DNA of 64,000 bases from NCBI GenBank assembly GCA_002686265.1, contig NZBA01000065.1, positions 1 through 64,000 on the forward strand. Reading direction: 5' to 3'. Source of the stretch: Planctomycetota bacterium (GTDB lineage: Bacteria; Planctomycetota; UBA1135; GCA-002686595). The stretch's first letter is position 1; the number at the start of each line of letters is the position of its first letter. Shown one piece after another: positions 1-8,066 of this stretch. Under the pieces are notes generated by a model. That model was not told the DNA's origin and ran no database searches. It saw only the letters and a program-made list of their open reading frames with translations. Position numbers and translations under genes: made by a program.

Positions 1-52
1 CCCCGTCGCCTTCCCCCGTCGCCTTCCCCCGTCGCCTTCCCCCCGTACCTTC
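1..52. repeat. 13-bp tandem repeat at the window edge
   Basis: Three exact copies of the 13-mer ccccgtcgccttc (1-13, 14-26, 27-39) are followed by a degenerate fourth copy with one substitution and one extra base (40-52). It lies immediately upstream of the small omega-like gene and may continue to the left of the window. The unit length is not a multiple of three in a way that suggests coding. No function is assigned. Confidence 0.85.
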
Positions 53-84
53 CCCCCTTGCCCAGGCGCGGGGAATCGAAGCCC

Positions 85-303
85 ATGGAACAACAAACCC
101 TCCCCCAGCGCCTGCAGAAATCCGTCTGTGGCTCGTTCCACAAGACCGCCCTCCTGCAGAAGCGCGTGCGCGAGTTGATCCGCGGTGCCTCGCCCCTGAT
201 CGAGACACGCGAAGAGAACCCGATCAGGATCGCTTTCCTCGAGATGGAGCGCGGCTTGATCGAGCTGATCCCCGACGAGGAAACCCCGACCGCCTCCCTG
301 TGA
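85..303 (+). CDS. rpoZ: Candidate RNA polymerase omega subunit
   Basis: A 72-residue cytoplasmic protein. The segment LLQKRVRELIRGASPLIET followed by an NPIRIAFLEME stretch resembles the conserved helix of omega/Rpb6-type subunits, which help assemble and stabilise RNA polymerase. The ATG at 85 was chosen over the upstream TTG at 58 because a purine-rich GGGGAA lies about 10 nt before it. The stop overlaps the GTG of lpxK by 4 nt, so it probably leads the envelope operon. In other bacteria rpoZ often follows gmk, which would be outside the window. The identification rests on short similarity; an uncharacterised small protein is the alternative. Confidence 0.55.
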   Translation: MEQQTLPQRLQKSVCGSFHKTALLQKRVRELIRGASPLIETREENPIRIAFLEMERGLIELIPDEETPTASL

Positions 304-1349
304 GGGCGTCCGAGCGGCTCGCCGGGCGCGGCGGGGCGCTCGAGTGGCTGCGCATTCCCAGCGCGCTCTACGACAGCCTGACCCGCGCCCGCAACGCCGC
401 TTACGATCGGGGCTGGAAGCGCGTCGGACGACTCGACGTGCCGGTCGTGAGCGTCGGCAACCTGACCGTCGGCGGCACTGGCAAGACCCCGGCGGTGATC
501 TGGCTCGCGCGCGAGCTCCTGCGCCGCGGGCGCACGCCGGGGATCCTCTCGCGCGGCTTCCGCCGCGGCACCGAACAGCTCAACGACGAGGGTCGCCTGA
601 TCGCGCGCGAGGTTCCCGACGCCCTGCAGGAGCAGGACCCCGATCGCCTGCGGGGCGGCAGGGAGCTCGTCGAGCGCGGCGCGCAGGTTGTGATCCTCGA
701 CGACGGGTTCCAACACCGGCGCCTCGCGCGCGACCTCGATCTCGTGCTCGTGGACGCCACGCGCCCCTTCGGTCTTCCGCTCGGGGGCGAGCGCGAGCCG
801 CCGCGCCTGTGTTTGCCCCGCGGTCTGCTGCGCGAGCGCCCCGCCGGTCTGCGGCGGGCCAACGCCGCGATCGTGACCCGCGCCGATCAGGTGAGCGTGG
901 CCACCCTCGAGCGTTTGACCGACGACCTGCACGCGATCGCCCCAGCCGTGCCTCTCGCGCGCGCCGCCCACCGCCCGGTGCGCCTGCGCGGCATCGGGGG
1001 CGAGCGCCCCCTCGACTGGCTCCGGGGCCGGCCCGTGCGCCTGGTCTGCGGGCTCGCGAACCCCGAGGCCTTCGCCGGCACCGTGCGCTCCCTCGGCGCC
1101 GTGATCGTCGCCCTGCACGCCTTCGGCGATCACCATCCCTTCGCACCCTCCGACCTCACGGACCTCGCGCGCGAGGGCGAGACCCTGTTGGTAACCGCCA
1201 AGGACGCCGTGAAGTTGACCTCTGCGTCCGTCCCCTTCCTCGTCCTCGACATCGAGTTCACGCTGCTCGAGGGCGCCGCCCTTCTCGATGCCTTGCTCGA
1301 CGCCCTGCCGCCCGGGCGCGCCGCCCTGCACGCGGGCCTGCCCGGCTGA
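300..1349 (+). CDS. lpxK: Tetraacyldisaccharide 4'-kinase LpxK
   Basis: 349 residues, the usual length of LpxK, the inner-membrane-associated kinase that phosphorylates the 4' position of the tetraacyldisaccharide lipid A precursor. Visible family marks are the N-terminal VSVGNLTVGGTGKTP P-loop (about residues 50-64), the LDDGFQHRRLARDLDL segment (about 131-146) with DATRPFG just after it, and PRGLLRER. The GTG start overlaps the stop of the preceding gene as GTGA, pointing to translational coupling. The N-terminal hydrophobic segment normal for this family is weak here. Presence of lpxK shows a lipid A outer membrane, as expected for a diderm planctomycete. A near-complete antisense frame is a high-GC shadow. 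Confidence 0.95.
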   Translation: MRASERLAGRGGALEWLRIPSALYDSLTRARNAAYDRGWKRVGRLDVPVVSVGNLTVGGTGKTPAVIWLARELLRRGRTPGILSRGFRRGTEQLNDEGRLIAREVPDALQEQDPDRLRGGRELVERGAQVVILDDGFQHRRLARDLDLVLVDATRPFGLPLGGEREPPRLCLPRGLLRERPAGLRRANAAIVTRADQVSVATLERLTDDLHAIAPAVPLARAAHRPVRLRGIGGERPLDWLRGRPVRLVCGLANPEAFAGTVRSLGAVIVALHAFGDHHPFAPSDLTDLAREGETLLVTAKDAVKLTSASVPFLVLDIEFTLLEGAALLDALLDALPPGRAALHAGLPG

Positions 1350-1365
1350 GCCGGGCCTTGATTCG

Positions 1366-2316
1366 ATGACCGCCGCTCCCGCCAGCGAACCGCGCGCTCT
1401 CGGCAAGCGCAATACGCCCGCGGCTTGGGTGGAGTACGCGCTCGCGCGCGCCGTCCTCGCCGTCGCCGGCCGCCTGCCCGACCCTGTGCGCGATCTACTG
1501 GTCGAGGGGTTCGCGAGGATCGGGCAGCGCCTCGACGGCGAGCGCTCGCGCATCGCACGGGAGTTCCAAGAGCAGGCCCTCGGTCCCGCGCCGAGTGCCG
1601 AGGTCGAGCGAACGCGCGTGCTGCAAGCCTGGCGCCACTTCTTCCGCCTCAGCTTGAACAGCGCCGCCTTCGAGCGGCGCGTCGGCGTCGACACCGCCGC
1701 CGAGCACTTCGCCGTCACCTCCTGCGACGGCCTGGAAGCCGCCCTCGCCGGCGGGCGCGGCGGGATCCTGATCACGCCCCACGTCGGTGACTGGGAGGCC
1801 GCCTGCGCCGCCTACCCGGCGGCCGGCTTGCGGCCCTTCCACGCCATCTCGCGCCCGCCCCGAAACCGCCCGCTCTCGGCCCACATGCTCGCCTTGCGCG
1901 AGCGGCGCGGCGTGGGCATCGTCCCGCGCCGGTCGGGGATCGCACGCGTGGCGACCCTGCTGTCGGAGGGCGCGTGGGTGGGGATGATGCTCGATCAGCG
2001 CGCCGCCGGGCGCTCGGTCGAAGCACCCTTCTTCGGGCGACCCGCGGCCTGCGAACGCACCCCCGCCGTGCTCGCCCGGCGCCTAGGCGTGCCCCTGTTG
2101 TTCTCGGCCTGCTACCAGACCGAGCGGCCTTTCCGATACGACTTGGTCTTCAGCCGCCTCGTTGCTCCCGAGGAGCTCGCCGGCCTCTCGACCGAGGGAA
2201 TCTGCGCCCTGGTCAACACCGAGATGGAGGCTCTGATCCTGGCGCGGCCGGAGCAGTACCTGTGGCTGCACGACCGCTACAAGGGCGTCCCCGCCGCCGC
2301 GCCGGAGGAAGCGTAG
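1366..2316 (+). CDS. LpxL/HtrB-type lysophospholipid acyltransferase (lipid A late acyltransferase)
   Basis: 316 residues from the ATG at 1366. It belongs to the LpxL/HtrB/MsbB family, inner-membrane enzymes that add secondary acyl chains to lipid A. The catalytic HX4E pattern appears as HVGDWE, followed by a basic RPPRN segment, then LDQRAAGRSVEAPFFGRPA, the usual second conserved block, and a C-terminal YLWLHDRYKG match to the family's final block. The gene starts 16 bp after lpxK and so sits in the same transcription unit. Which acyl chain or acceptor it uses cannot be read from sequence. An earlier in-frame start exists but would overlap lpxK by about 60 nt with low-complexity residues, so it was rejected. 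Confidence 0.88.
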   Translation: MTAAPASEPRALGKRNTPAAWVEYALARAVLAVAGRLPDPVRDLLVEGFARIGQRLDGERSRIAREFQEQALGPAPSAEVERTRVLQAWRHFFRLSLNSAAFERRVGVDTAAEHFAVTSCDGLEAALAGGRGGILITPHVGDWEAACAAYPAAGLRPFHAISRPPRNRPLSAHMLALRERRGVGIVPRRSGIARVATLLSEGAWVGMMLDQRAAGRSVEAPFFGRPAACERTPAVLARRLGVPLLFSACYQTERPFRYDLVFSRLVAPEELAGLSTEGICALVNTEMEALILARPEQYLWLHDRYKGVPAAAPEEA

Positions 2317-2415
2317 GCCCGTTCCCGCTCTCGAGGCGGGATTCGAGGGCCGGGACTTTCCAAAGGCGCCCCCAAAGGCGATCCTCCGCCGGTTCCGCCC
2401 CACCCCGTGGCCCCG

Positions 2416-3405
2416 ATGAGCGCCCTCGACCCCAAGCTGGACCCCTTTCCGCGCATGGCGGAAGTCACGACCTACCCCCTCGCCGAGCGGGAGAGCCTGG
2501 TCGGCATCGAGGACTTCTGTGCCGTCCCCGAACCCGTCGCGGACTTCGCGCGCTTCTTCGACTCCTTGCCGGACATCTACGCCGGGCGCTGGCTGAAGGA
2601 GCTCGTCGATCGCATCGTCGCCGCGCGCCTCGCCGACCGCCCCGTGGCCGTGGCCCTAGGCGCCCACGTGCTGAAGGTGGGGCTCGCTCCGCTGCTGATC
2701 GACCTGATGCGCCGTGGAGTGATCGACCACGTGGCCACCAACGGTGCCGGAGCGATCCACGACTTCGAGATCGCCACCTGCGGGCGGACCTCCGAGGACG
2801 TGGCCGAGCAGCTGCCGCGCGGCGAGTTCGGTTTCGCCGAGGAAACGGGCGCGGCACTGGCACGGGCGGCCGAAATCGGCTGCCGGCCCGAGGAGGGCGA
2901 GGAGGCGGGATTCGGCCGCGGCCTCGGTCGTCTGCTCGCGGCGAGCGAAGCGCCCCACCGCGACCTGTCGGTCTGCGCCGAGGCGATCCGCCTGGGGATC
3001 GGCGTCACCGTGCACGCCTGCATCGGCTCCGACATCGTCCACATGCACCCCGAGGCGGACGGCGCGCGGATCGGCGAGGCGTCGATGATCGACTTCCGCC
3101 ACCTCTGCCGCTTCGTCTGTGACCTCGACGGGGGAGTCTGGATCAACGTCGGCTGTGCCGTCGTCCTCCCCGAGGCCTTTCTGAAGGCGGTCAGCGTGGC
3201 GCTCAACCTCGGCACCGACCTCTCGCACATGACGACCGCCAACCTCGACATGCTGCGGCAGTACCGAGCGGAGACGAACGTCGTCCAGCGTCCTCCCGGC
3301 CGCGGCCTCTCGATCCTCGGCCAGCACGAGATCCTGCTGCCGCTCTTGCGAATGGCGATCTTGGCCAAGCTGGAGGCCGCGGGTTGGAGAGGATCCGCGC
3401 CGTGA
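2416..3405 (+). CDS. Deoxyhypusine-synthase-like protein in the lipid A operon
   Basis: 329 residues. The segment VDHVATNGAGAIHDFEIA resembles the NAD-binding region of deoxyhypusine/homospermidine-synthase-like proteins, and NVVQRP occurs near the C-terminus. The usual C-terminal block holding the lysine that accepts the aminobutyl group was not recognised. Instead there are conserved-looking stretches HACIGSDIVHMHPEADGA, MIDFRHL and INVGCAVVLPEAFLKAV. Since bacteria lack eIF5A, the substrate is unknown. The gene is bracketed by an lpxL-type gene and hldE, with which its stop overlaps by 4 nt, so a role in envelope or amino-sugar/polyamine chemistry is an inference only. The start could also be the GTG at 2407; neither has a clear ribosome binding site. 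Confidence 0.5.
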   Translation: MSALDPKLDPFPRMAEVTTYPLAERESLVGIEDFCAVPEPVADFARFFDSLPDIYAGRWLKELVDRIVAARLADRPVAVALGAHVLKVGLAPLLIDLMRRGVIDHVATNGAGAIHDFEIATCGRTSEDVAEQLPRGEFGFAEETGAALARAAEIGCRPEEGEEAGFGRGLGRLLAASEAPHRDLSVCAEAIRLGIGVTVHACIGSDIVHMHPEADGARIGEASMIDFRHLCRFVCDLDGGVWINVGCAVVLPEAFLKAVSVALNLGTDLSHMTTANLDMLRQYRAETNVVQRPPGRGLSILGQHEILLPLLRMAILAKLEAAGWRGSAP

Positions 3406-4895
3406 ACGAGGGCCGCAAGCTCGAGGAGGCCCTGCGCGGCTTGAGGCGCCCGCGGATCGTGATCGTGGGTGATTTGATGCTCGACCGCTACGTGAGCGGC
3501 GACGTTACGCGTATCTCGCCCGAGGCTCCGATCCCGGTCGTCGCGGCGCGCACCTCCGAGTCCCTTCTCGGCGGCGCGGGCAACGTGGCCGCCAACCTGC
3601 GCAACATGGAGGCGGTCGTGGACCTCGTCGGCGTCATCGGTGACGACGAGGCGGGCGTCGAGTTGCGGGGGAAGCTCGACCGGATCGACGTCGACTCCTC
3701 GGGCCTCGTCGTGGATGACTCGCGCATGACGATCCGCAAGACGCGCCTGGTGAGCGGCGTCCAGCAGATGATGCGCGTCGACTGGGAGGACACGCGCGCG
3801 GTCTCGGCGGCGGCCCTGGCTCAGATCAAGGTGCAGGTCGCCGAGCGTCTGCCCGAGGCGGACGCGGTGGTCCTCTCCGACTACGGCAAGGGCGTGCTGA
3901 CACCGCAGATCATCACTCAGATCATCGGGACCGTGCGCGGCGCGCGGGGCCGCGAGATCCCGATCCTGGTCGACCCCAAGGGCGCCGACTTCACGCGCTA
4001 CGCCGGCGCGACGTTGATCACGCCCAATCGCGCGGAGGCGCAGGAGGCCGTCGGACGACCACTCCCCGATCGTGCCGCCGCCGCCCTGGCCGCGGCCGAG
4101 TTGATCGATCTCGCCGATCTGGACCTGGCGATCATCACTCTGGGCGCCGACGGCATCCTGTGGCGCACGACCGACGGCAAGGGCGGGCACGTCCCGGCCC
4201 AGGCGCGGGCGGTGTTCGACGTGACGGGCGCGGGCGACACGGTCGTCGCTCACCTCGCGCTCTACTTGGCGGCGGGCCTCGACGTCTCCCTCGCCGTGCG
4301 CCTCGCCAACCACGCGGCGGGGATCGTCGTCGCACGCTTGGGGACCAACGCCGTCACCCGCGCGGAGCTGCGCATGCGCCTGCGGGAAACCGCGGGCGGA
4401 GGCGGCAAGGAGGTGACCGGCGCCGAGCTGGACGACCTGCTGGCGGTCTGGCGCGAGCAGGGCAAGCGCATCGTGTTCACCAACGGCTGCTTCGATCTGC
4501 TGCACGTCGGGCACGTGGAGTACCTGCGCGCCGCGCGCGACGAGGGGGACGTGCTCCTGGTCGGGGTCAACGGCGACGAGAGCGTGCGGCGCCTGAAGGG
4601 GCCCGAGCGGCCGATCAACGCTGTCGGGGATCGCATGGCGATCCTGGCGGCGCTCGAGATGGTGGACGCGGTGACACTGTTTGAGGAGGACACGCCCGCG
4701 AACCTCATCGAGCAGGTGAACCCCGATGTGCTCGTCAAGGGCCGGGACTGGGCGGACAAGGGCGTCGTCGGGCGCGAGTGGGTCGAGAAGCACGGCGGGC
4801 GCGTCGTCCTCGCCGACCTCGTTGGCGGGCGCTCGACCTCACAGATGCTTCGCCGCGCCCGCGGCGAGGCGGGCGAGAAGGAGCGCGACGGCTGA
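3402..4895 (+). CDS. hldE: Bifunctional heptose 7-phosphate kinase / heptose 1-phosphate adenylyltransferase HldE
   Basis: 497 residues. The N-terminal PfkB-type kinase (about 1-320) shows IVIVGDLMLDRYV, LGGAGNVAANL and the DVTGAGDT anion hole/catalytic Asp. The C-terminal nucleotidyltransferase (about 350-485) shows VFTNGCFDLLHVGHVEYL with the HxGH motif and the VKGRDW region. Together they phosphorylate D-glycero-D-manno-heptose 7-phosphate and make ADP-heptose for the LPS core. The start GTG at 3402 was preferred over a TTG at 3384 because GGAGAGGA (3386-3393) is a well-spaced ribosome binding site and the GTGA overlaps the previous stop. The phosphatase GmhB and isomerase GmhA are not in the window. 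A second, split version of both activities follows at 6547-8066. Confidence 0.95.
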   Translation: MNEGRKLEEALRGLRRPRIVIVGDLMLDRYVSGDVTRISPEAPIPVVAARTSESLLGGAGNVAANLRNMEAVVDLVGVIGDDEAGVELRGKLDRIDVDSSGLVVDDSRMTIRKTRLVSGVQQMMRVDWEDTRAVSAAALAQIKVQVAERLPEADAVVLSDYGKGVLTPQIITQIIGTVRGARGREIPILVDPKGADFTRYAGATLITPNRAEAQEAVGRPLPDRAAAALAAAELIDLADLDLAIITLGADGILWRTTDGKGGHVPAQARAVFDVTGAGDTVVAHLALYLAAGLDVSLAVRLANHAAGIVVARLGTNAVTRAELRMRLRETAGGGGKEVTGAELDDLLAVWREQGKRIVFTNGCFDLLHVGHVEYLRAARDEGDVLLVGVNGDESVRRLKGPERPINAVGDRMAILAALEMVDAVTLFEEDTPANLIEQVNPDVLVKGRDWADKGVVGREWVEKHGGRVVLADLVGGRSTSQMLRRARGEAGEKERDG

Positions 4896-6550
4896 TGCGC
4901 GTCTTGTTCGTCTACCCCAACCTGTACACGCAGATGGGGTTCAACCACGGATTGGCCTCGCTCTCGGCCGTGCTCAAGCGCGCCGGGCACGAGACGCGCC
5001 TGGTGAACCTGAACGAGAACCTCCCGCCGGTCCCTGATCGGGAGCAGATCTGGAGTCTCGTGCGCGAGTGGGGGCCGGGTCTGATCGGCTTCTCGTGCCT
5101 GACCCAGCAGTACGACGCCGCCCTCGATCTGGCGCGCTGGCTGCGCTCACGGGCCGCCGCCGGGGGCGCCGCGCTGCCGCCGCTGGTCGTCGGCGGTGTA
5201 CACCCGACGATGGTCCCCGAGCGCGTGATGGCCTGCGGCGAGTGGGACCACGTGGGCGTGGGCGAGTGCGAGACCTCGCTCCTGGAGTTGATCGAGCGCG
5301 TAGCGGACGGACGGATGCCCGCGGACGTGCCCAACTTCCTCTCTTGGCGCGCAGGCGTGCGACCGGAGAATGCGGAGGGCGAGGTGAGCGCCGAGGCCTG
5401 GGTGCGCAACCCCGTGGGAGAGTTCCCCGACCTCACGACCTTGCCCGAGCCGGACTACGGCCTGTTCGACATCCAGCGCATCACCGACGACAAGCGCGGC
5501 TGGTTCGGGTTGATGTCCAGCCGCGGCTGTCCGTATCTGTGCACGTACTGCTTGAACCACAGGATCCTCGAGCGCTACCGCGAGGACCTCGGGCGCTCGA
5601 CCAGCGACACTGGCTTCCTGCGCTACCGACCCGCCGAACTGATGGTGGCCGAGATCCGAGGCGTGCTCGAGCGCGTGGAGGGGATCGAGACCTTCATCTT
5701 CGACGACGACCTGTTCACCCAGGACGTCGAGCACGCGATCGCCGTCTGCGACGCCTACGAACGCGCCGGAATCGGCATTCCCTTCGTGGTCAACTCGCAC
5801 GTCAAGCGCCTTGATCCGCGGGTCGCCGCCGCCCTCGGGCGCGCAGGCTGCAAGATCCTCAAGTTGGGCATCGAGGCCGGCTCGGAGCGTGTGCGCAAGG
5901 AGGTCCTGCGGCGCTTCATGACCCACGCCGACATCACCGAGACCGTCGCGAGCGCGGAGGAGCACGGCTTGCACAGTTCCGCCTTCGTGATGGTCGGCCT
6001 GCCCTCGGAGACGCGTGCGGAGCGCTGGGAGACCGTCGACGTGCTGGCGGAGGCTCGTCCGGGACGCTTTCGGACCTCGTACTTCTTCCCGTTCCCCGGC
6101 ACCCTCGGCCACGACCTCGCGGTCTCCGGCGGCCACCTGCGCCCCGAGGACGTGACCTCCCTGAGGACGTTCTTCGACGGCAGCAGCCTCGACTTCGGGG
6201 CCGAGGAGAATCTGCTCATCGCCAAGCTCGGCAAGCTCATGCCGTGGTTCGTCAACTCGCGCCTCGACCGTTTTCACGGGGCGCCCGCCGCGGGACGCTA
6301 CCGGCCGTGGGTCGAGCGCGTGCTGGCCATGGACGCGCACGAGTGGGCGGCGTTTACCCCCCGCATGAGTGCCGTGGACGAGGGATTGAGTGAAGCCTGT
6401 CGCGTGGCGGGTGAACTGCACTACTCGATCCGCTACAACGCCTTCATGGGAGTCCGCTCCGACTGGATCGAGACCGAGGAGACAGGTTTCGAGTGGACCA
6501 CGGCCGCAGCAACGCCGGCGCAGCCCGTGGCGGTGGAGGTGTCGGGATGA
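4895..6550 (+). CDS. B12-binding domain radical SAM protein
   Basis: 551 residues. The N-terminal half (about 1-180) is a cobalamin-binding-like Rossmann domain beginning MRVLFVYPNLY. A radical SAM core follows, with the [4Fe-4S] motif in SSRGCPYLCTYCLN (C-x3-C-x2-C, about residues 208-221) and a downstream LGIEAGSERVRK segment typical of these enzymes. Such proteins carry out radical methylations, cyclisations or rearrangements, and the substrate cannot be inferred from sequence. The gene starts inside the TGATG overlap with hldE and is followed by a coupled heptose-kinase-like gene, so a role in heptose or lipid A modification is plausible by context. No signal peptide is seen. Confidence 0.85.
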   Translation: MRVLFVYPNLYTQMGFNHGLASLSAVLKRAGHETRLVNLNENLPPVPDREQIWSLVREWGPGLIGFSCLTQQYDAALDLARWLRSRAAAGGAALPPLVVGGVHPTMVPERVMACGEWDHVGVGECETSLLELIERVADGRMPADVPNFLSWRAGVRPENAEGEVSAEAWVRNPVGEFPDLTTLPEPDYGLFDIQRITDDKRGWFGLMSSRGCPYLCTYCLNHRILERYREDLGRSTSDTGFLRYRPAELMVAEIRGVLERVEGIETFIFDDDLFTQDVEHAIAVCDAYERAGIGIPFVVNSHVKRLDPRVAAALGRAGCKILKLGIEAGSERVRKEVLRRFMTHADITETVASAEEHGLHSSAFVMVGLPSETRAERWETVDVLAEARPGRFRTSYFFPFPGTLGHDLAVSGGHLRPEDVTSLRTFFDGSSLDFGAEENLLIAKLGKLMPWFVNSRLDRFHGAPAAGRYRPWVERVLAMDAHEWAAFTPRMSAVDEGLSEACRVAGELHYSIRYNAFMGVRSDWIETEETGFEWTTAAATPAQPVAVEVSG

Positions 6551-7581
6551 CGGTTCCCACCGACCTGCCGGACTTTCAGGGCCTGCGCGTGGCCGTGGTG
6601 GGGGATCCCATCGCTGACCTCTACCTCCACGCGCACCCCCGCCGTCTGTCGCGGGAAGCGCCCGTGATGGTGCTGCGCCACCTCTCCGAGCGCATCGGCG
6701 CCGGCGGCGCGGCGAACGTCGCCCGCAACCTGCGCGCCCTCGGACCGAGCGTGAGTCTCTTCGGCGCCGTCGGCCGTGATACGAACGGGCGGGAGCTGGC
6801 CCGCATCCTGGGGGCCGATGAGGTCGATATCTCCTGCCTCTCGCACATCGCTGACTGGACGACGCCCACCAAGACGCGCGTTCTCGCCGCCCTCTCCCGC
6901 CGCTTCCCACAGCAGGTCCTGCGCATCGACCGGGAGCCTTCGCGGCCGGTTCCCGCATCCTCGCGTGCGGAACTCGCCGGCCAACTGCGCGAGCGCGCCG
7001 GTGAATTCGACGCCGTCGTGATCTCCGACTACGAATACGGCGCGGTCGCCTCGGAGGTGGGCGCCGTTGCGAGCGAGCTGGCGGCGACCGGCAAGCTGGT
7101 CGTACTCGACCCGCGCCGCGATCTCGAGCTCTTCTCCGGCATCACCGCCCTGACTCCCAACGTCGAGGAGTTGGCGCGCTTCGTCGGTGTCGAGGCAGCA
7201 CGCCTCGACGACGCAGGGGCCTTGCGGGCGGCGGCCGTCCGGCTCCTGGCGGACGGAGCGTGCCGCTGGTTGCTGGTCACGCGCGGCAACCTCGGCATGG
7301 CGCTCTTCGGCGAGGGCTTGCCCGCCGAAGGCGTGGCCGTTGAGGCCTCGGGCTCGGGCGAGGTGACCGATGTCTCCGGCGCCGGAGACACGGCCGCCGC
7401 CGCCTTCACCCTGTCCCTTGCGGGCGGCTTCGGAGCTCCGGAGGCGATGGTCGTGGCCAACGCCGCGTCCGGAGTGGTCGTGATGGAGAACGGAACGGCG
7501 GTCTGCCCCTGGCCCGACCTCAAGGCGGCGCTCTCCACCACGCCGGCGCCGGTGCGCCTGGGCCGCCCGAGCTACACGTGA
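6547..7581 (+). CDS. PfkB-family heptose kinase (HldE1/HldA-like), separate copy
   Basis: 344 residues. Family features are VAVVGDPIADLYLHAHPRR, GAGGAANVARNLRALG near the N-terminus and DVSGAGDTAAAAF near the C-terminus with the catalytic Asp. It most resembles the kinase half of HldE, which phosphorylates D-glycero-D-manno-heptose 7-phosphate. The ATG at 6547 has GGAGGT at 6536-6541 and overlaps the radical SAM stop by 4 nt. It overlaps the adenylyltransferase gene at its end, so the two probably act as a pair. With a fused HldE two genes upstream, it could act on another heptose, a different anomer, or another sugar phosphate. Confidence 0.85.
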   Translation: MTVPTDLPDFQGLRVAVVGDPIADLYLHAHPRRLSREAPVMVLRHLSERIGAGGAANVARNLRALGPSVSLFGAVGRDTNGRELARILGADEVDISCLSHIADWTTPTKTRVLAALSRRFPQQVLRIDREPSRPVPASSRAELAGQLRERAGEFDAVVISDYEYGAVASEVGAVASELAATGKLVVLDPRRDLELFSGITALTPNVEELARFVGVEAARLDDAGALRAAAVRLLADGACRWLLVTRGNLGMALFGEGLPAEGVAVEASGSGEVTDVSGAGDTAAAAFTLSLAGGFGAPEAMVVANAASGVVVMENGTAVCPWPDLKAALSTTPAPVRLGRPSYT

Positions 7582-8066
7582 GCGGCGCGGTGGCCGAGCG
7601 CGAGGCCCTGGCTTGCGAGCTGCGCGACCTGCGGCGCGCGGGGAAGCGGATCGTCCTCGCCAACGGTTGCTTCGACCTGCTGCACGTCGGCCACTTGCGC
7701 TACCTGTGCGACGCGCGCTCCCGCGGCGACTTCCTGGTGGTGGCGGTCAACACCGACGAGAGCGTGCGGTGCCTCAAGGGTGGAGGCCGGCCGGCGACGC
7801 CCCTGGGGGAGCGCGTCGAACTCCTGCTCGGCCTGACCTGCGTCGACCGTGTCGTCGCCTTCGACGAGTCCGACCTCGAGGCCACCCTGCGCGTCCTGCA
7901 CCCCGACGTCCACGCGAAGGGCACCGACTACACCGTGGAGACCGTTCCGGAGCTCGCCGTGGACCGTGAGCTGGGAATCGAGGTCGCCATCTGCGGCGAT
8001 CCCAAGGGCCACGCTTCGAGCGCCCTGTTCGCGCGCCTGACCGAAGGACGAGAGGACGGGCGATGA
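7578..8066 (+). CDS. Heptose 1-phosphate adenylyltransferase (HldE2/HldC-like), separate copy
   Basis: 162 residues, the length of stand-alone HldC/RfaE2 enzymes. It carries IVLANGCFDLLHVGHLRYL with the cytidylyltransferase-family HxGH motif, VNTDESVRCLKG, and HAKGTDY where HldE has VKGRDW. The expected reaction is ATP plus heptose 1-phosphate giving ADP-heptose. The start is a GTG overlapping the kinase stop as GTGA, and its own stop overlaps the next ATG as ATGA. Its N-terminal domain is very similar to the C-terminal half of the HldE encoded at 3402-4895, so the two are paralogues within one operon. Confidence 0.9.
   Translation: MSGAVAEREALACELRDLRRAGKRIVLANGCFDLLHVGHLRYLCDARSRGDFLVVAVNTDESVRCLKGGGRPATPLGERVELLLGLTCVDRVVAFDESDLEATLRVLHPDVHAKGTDYTVETVPELAVDRELGIEVAICGDPKGHASSALFARLTEGREDGR

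Noticed and set aside
2577..4793. A 738-codon open frame on the - strand
   Set aside because: It is antisense to the deoxyhypusine-synthase-like gene and hldE, both with conserved motifs. It has no domain of its own.
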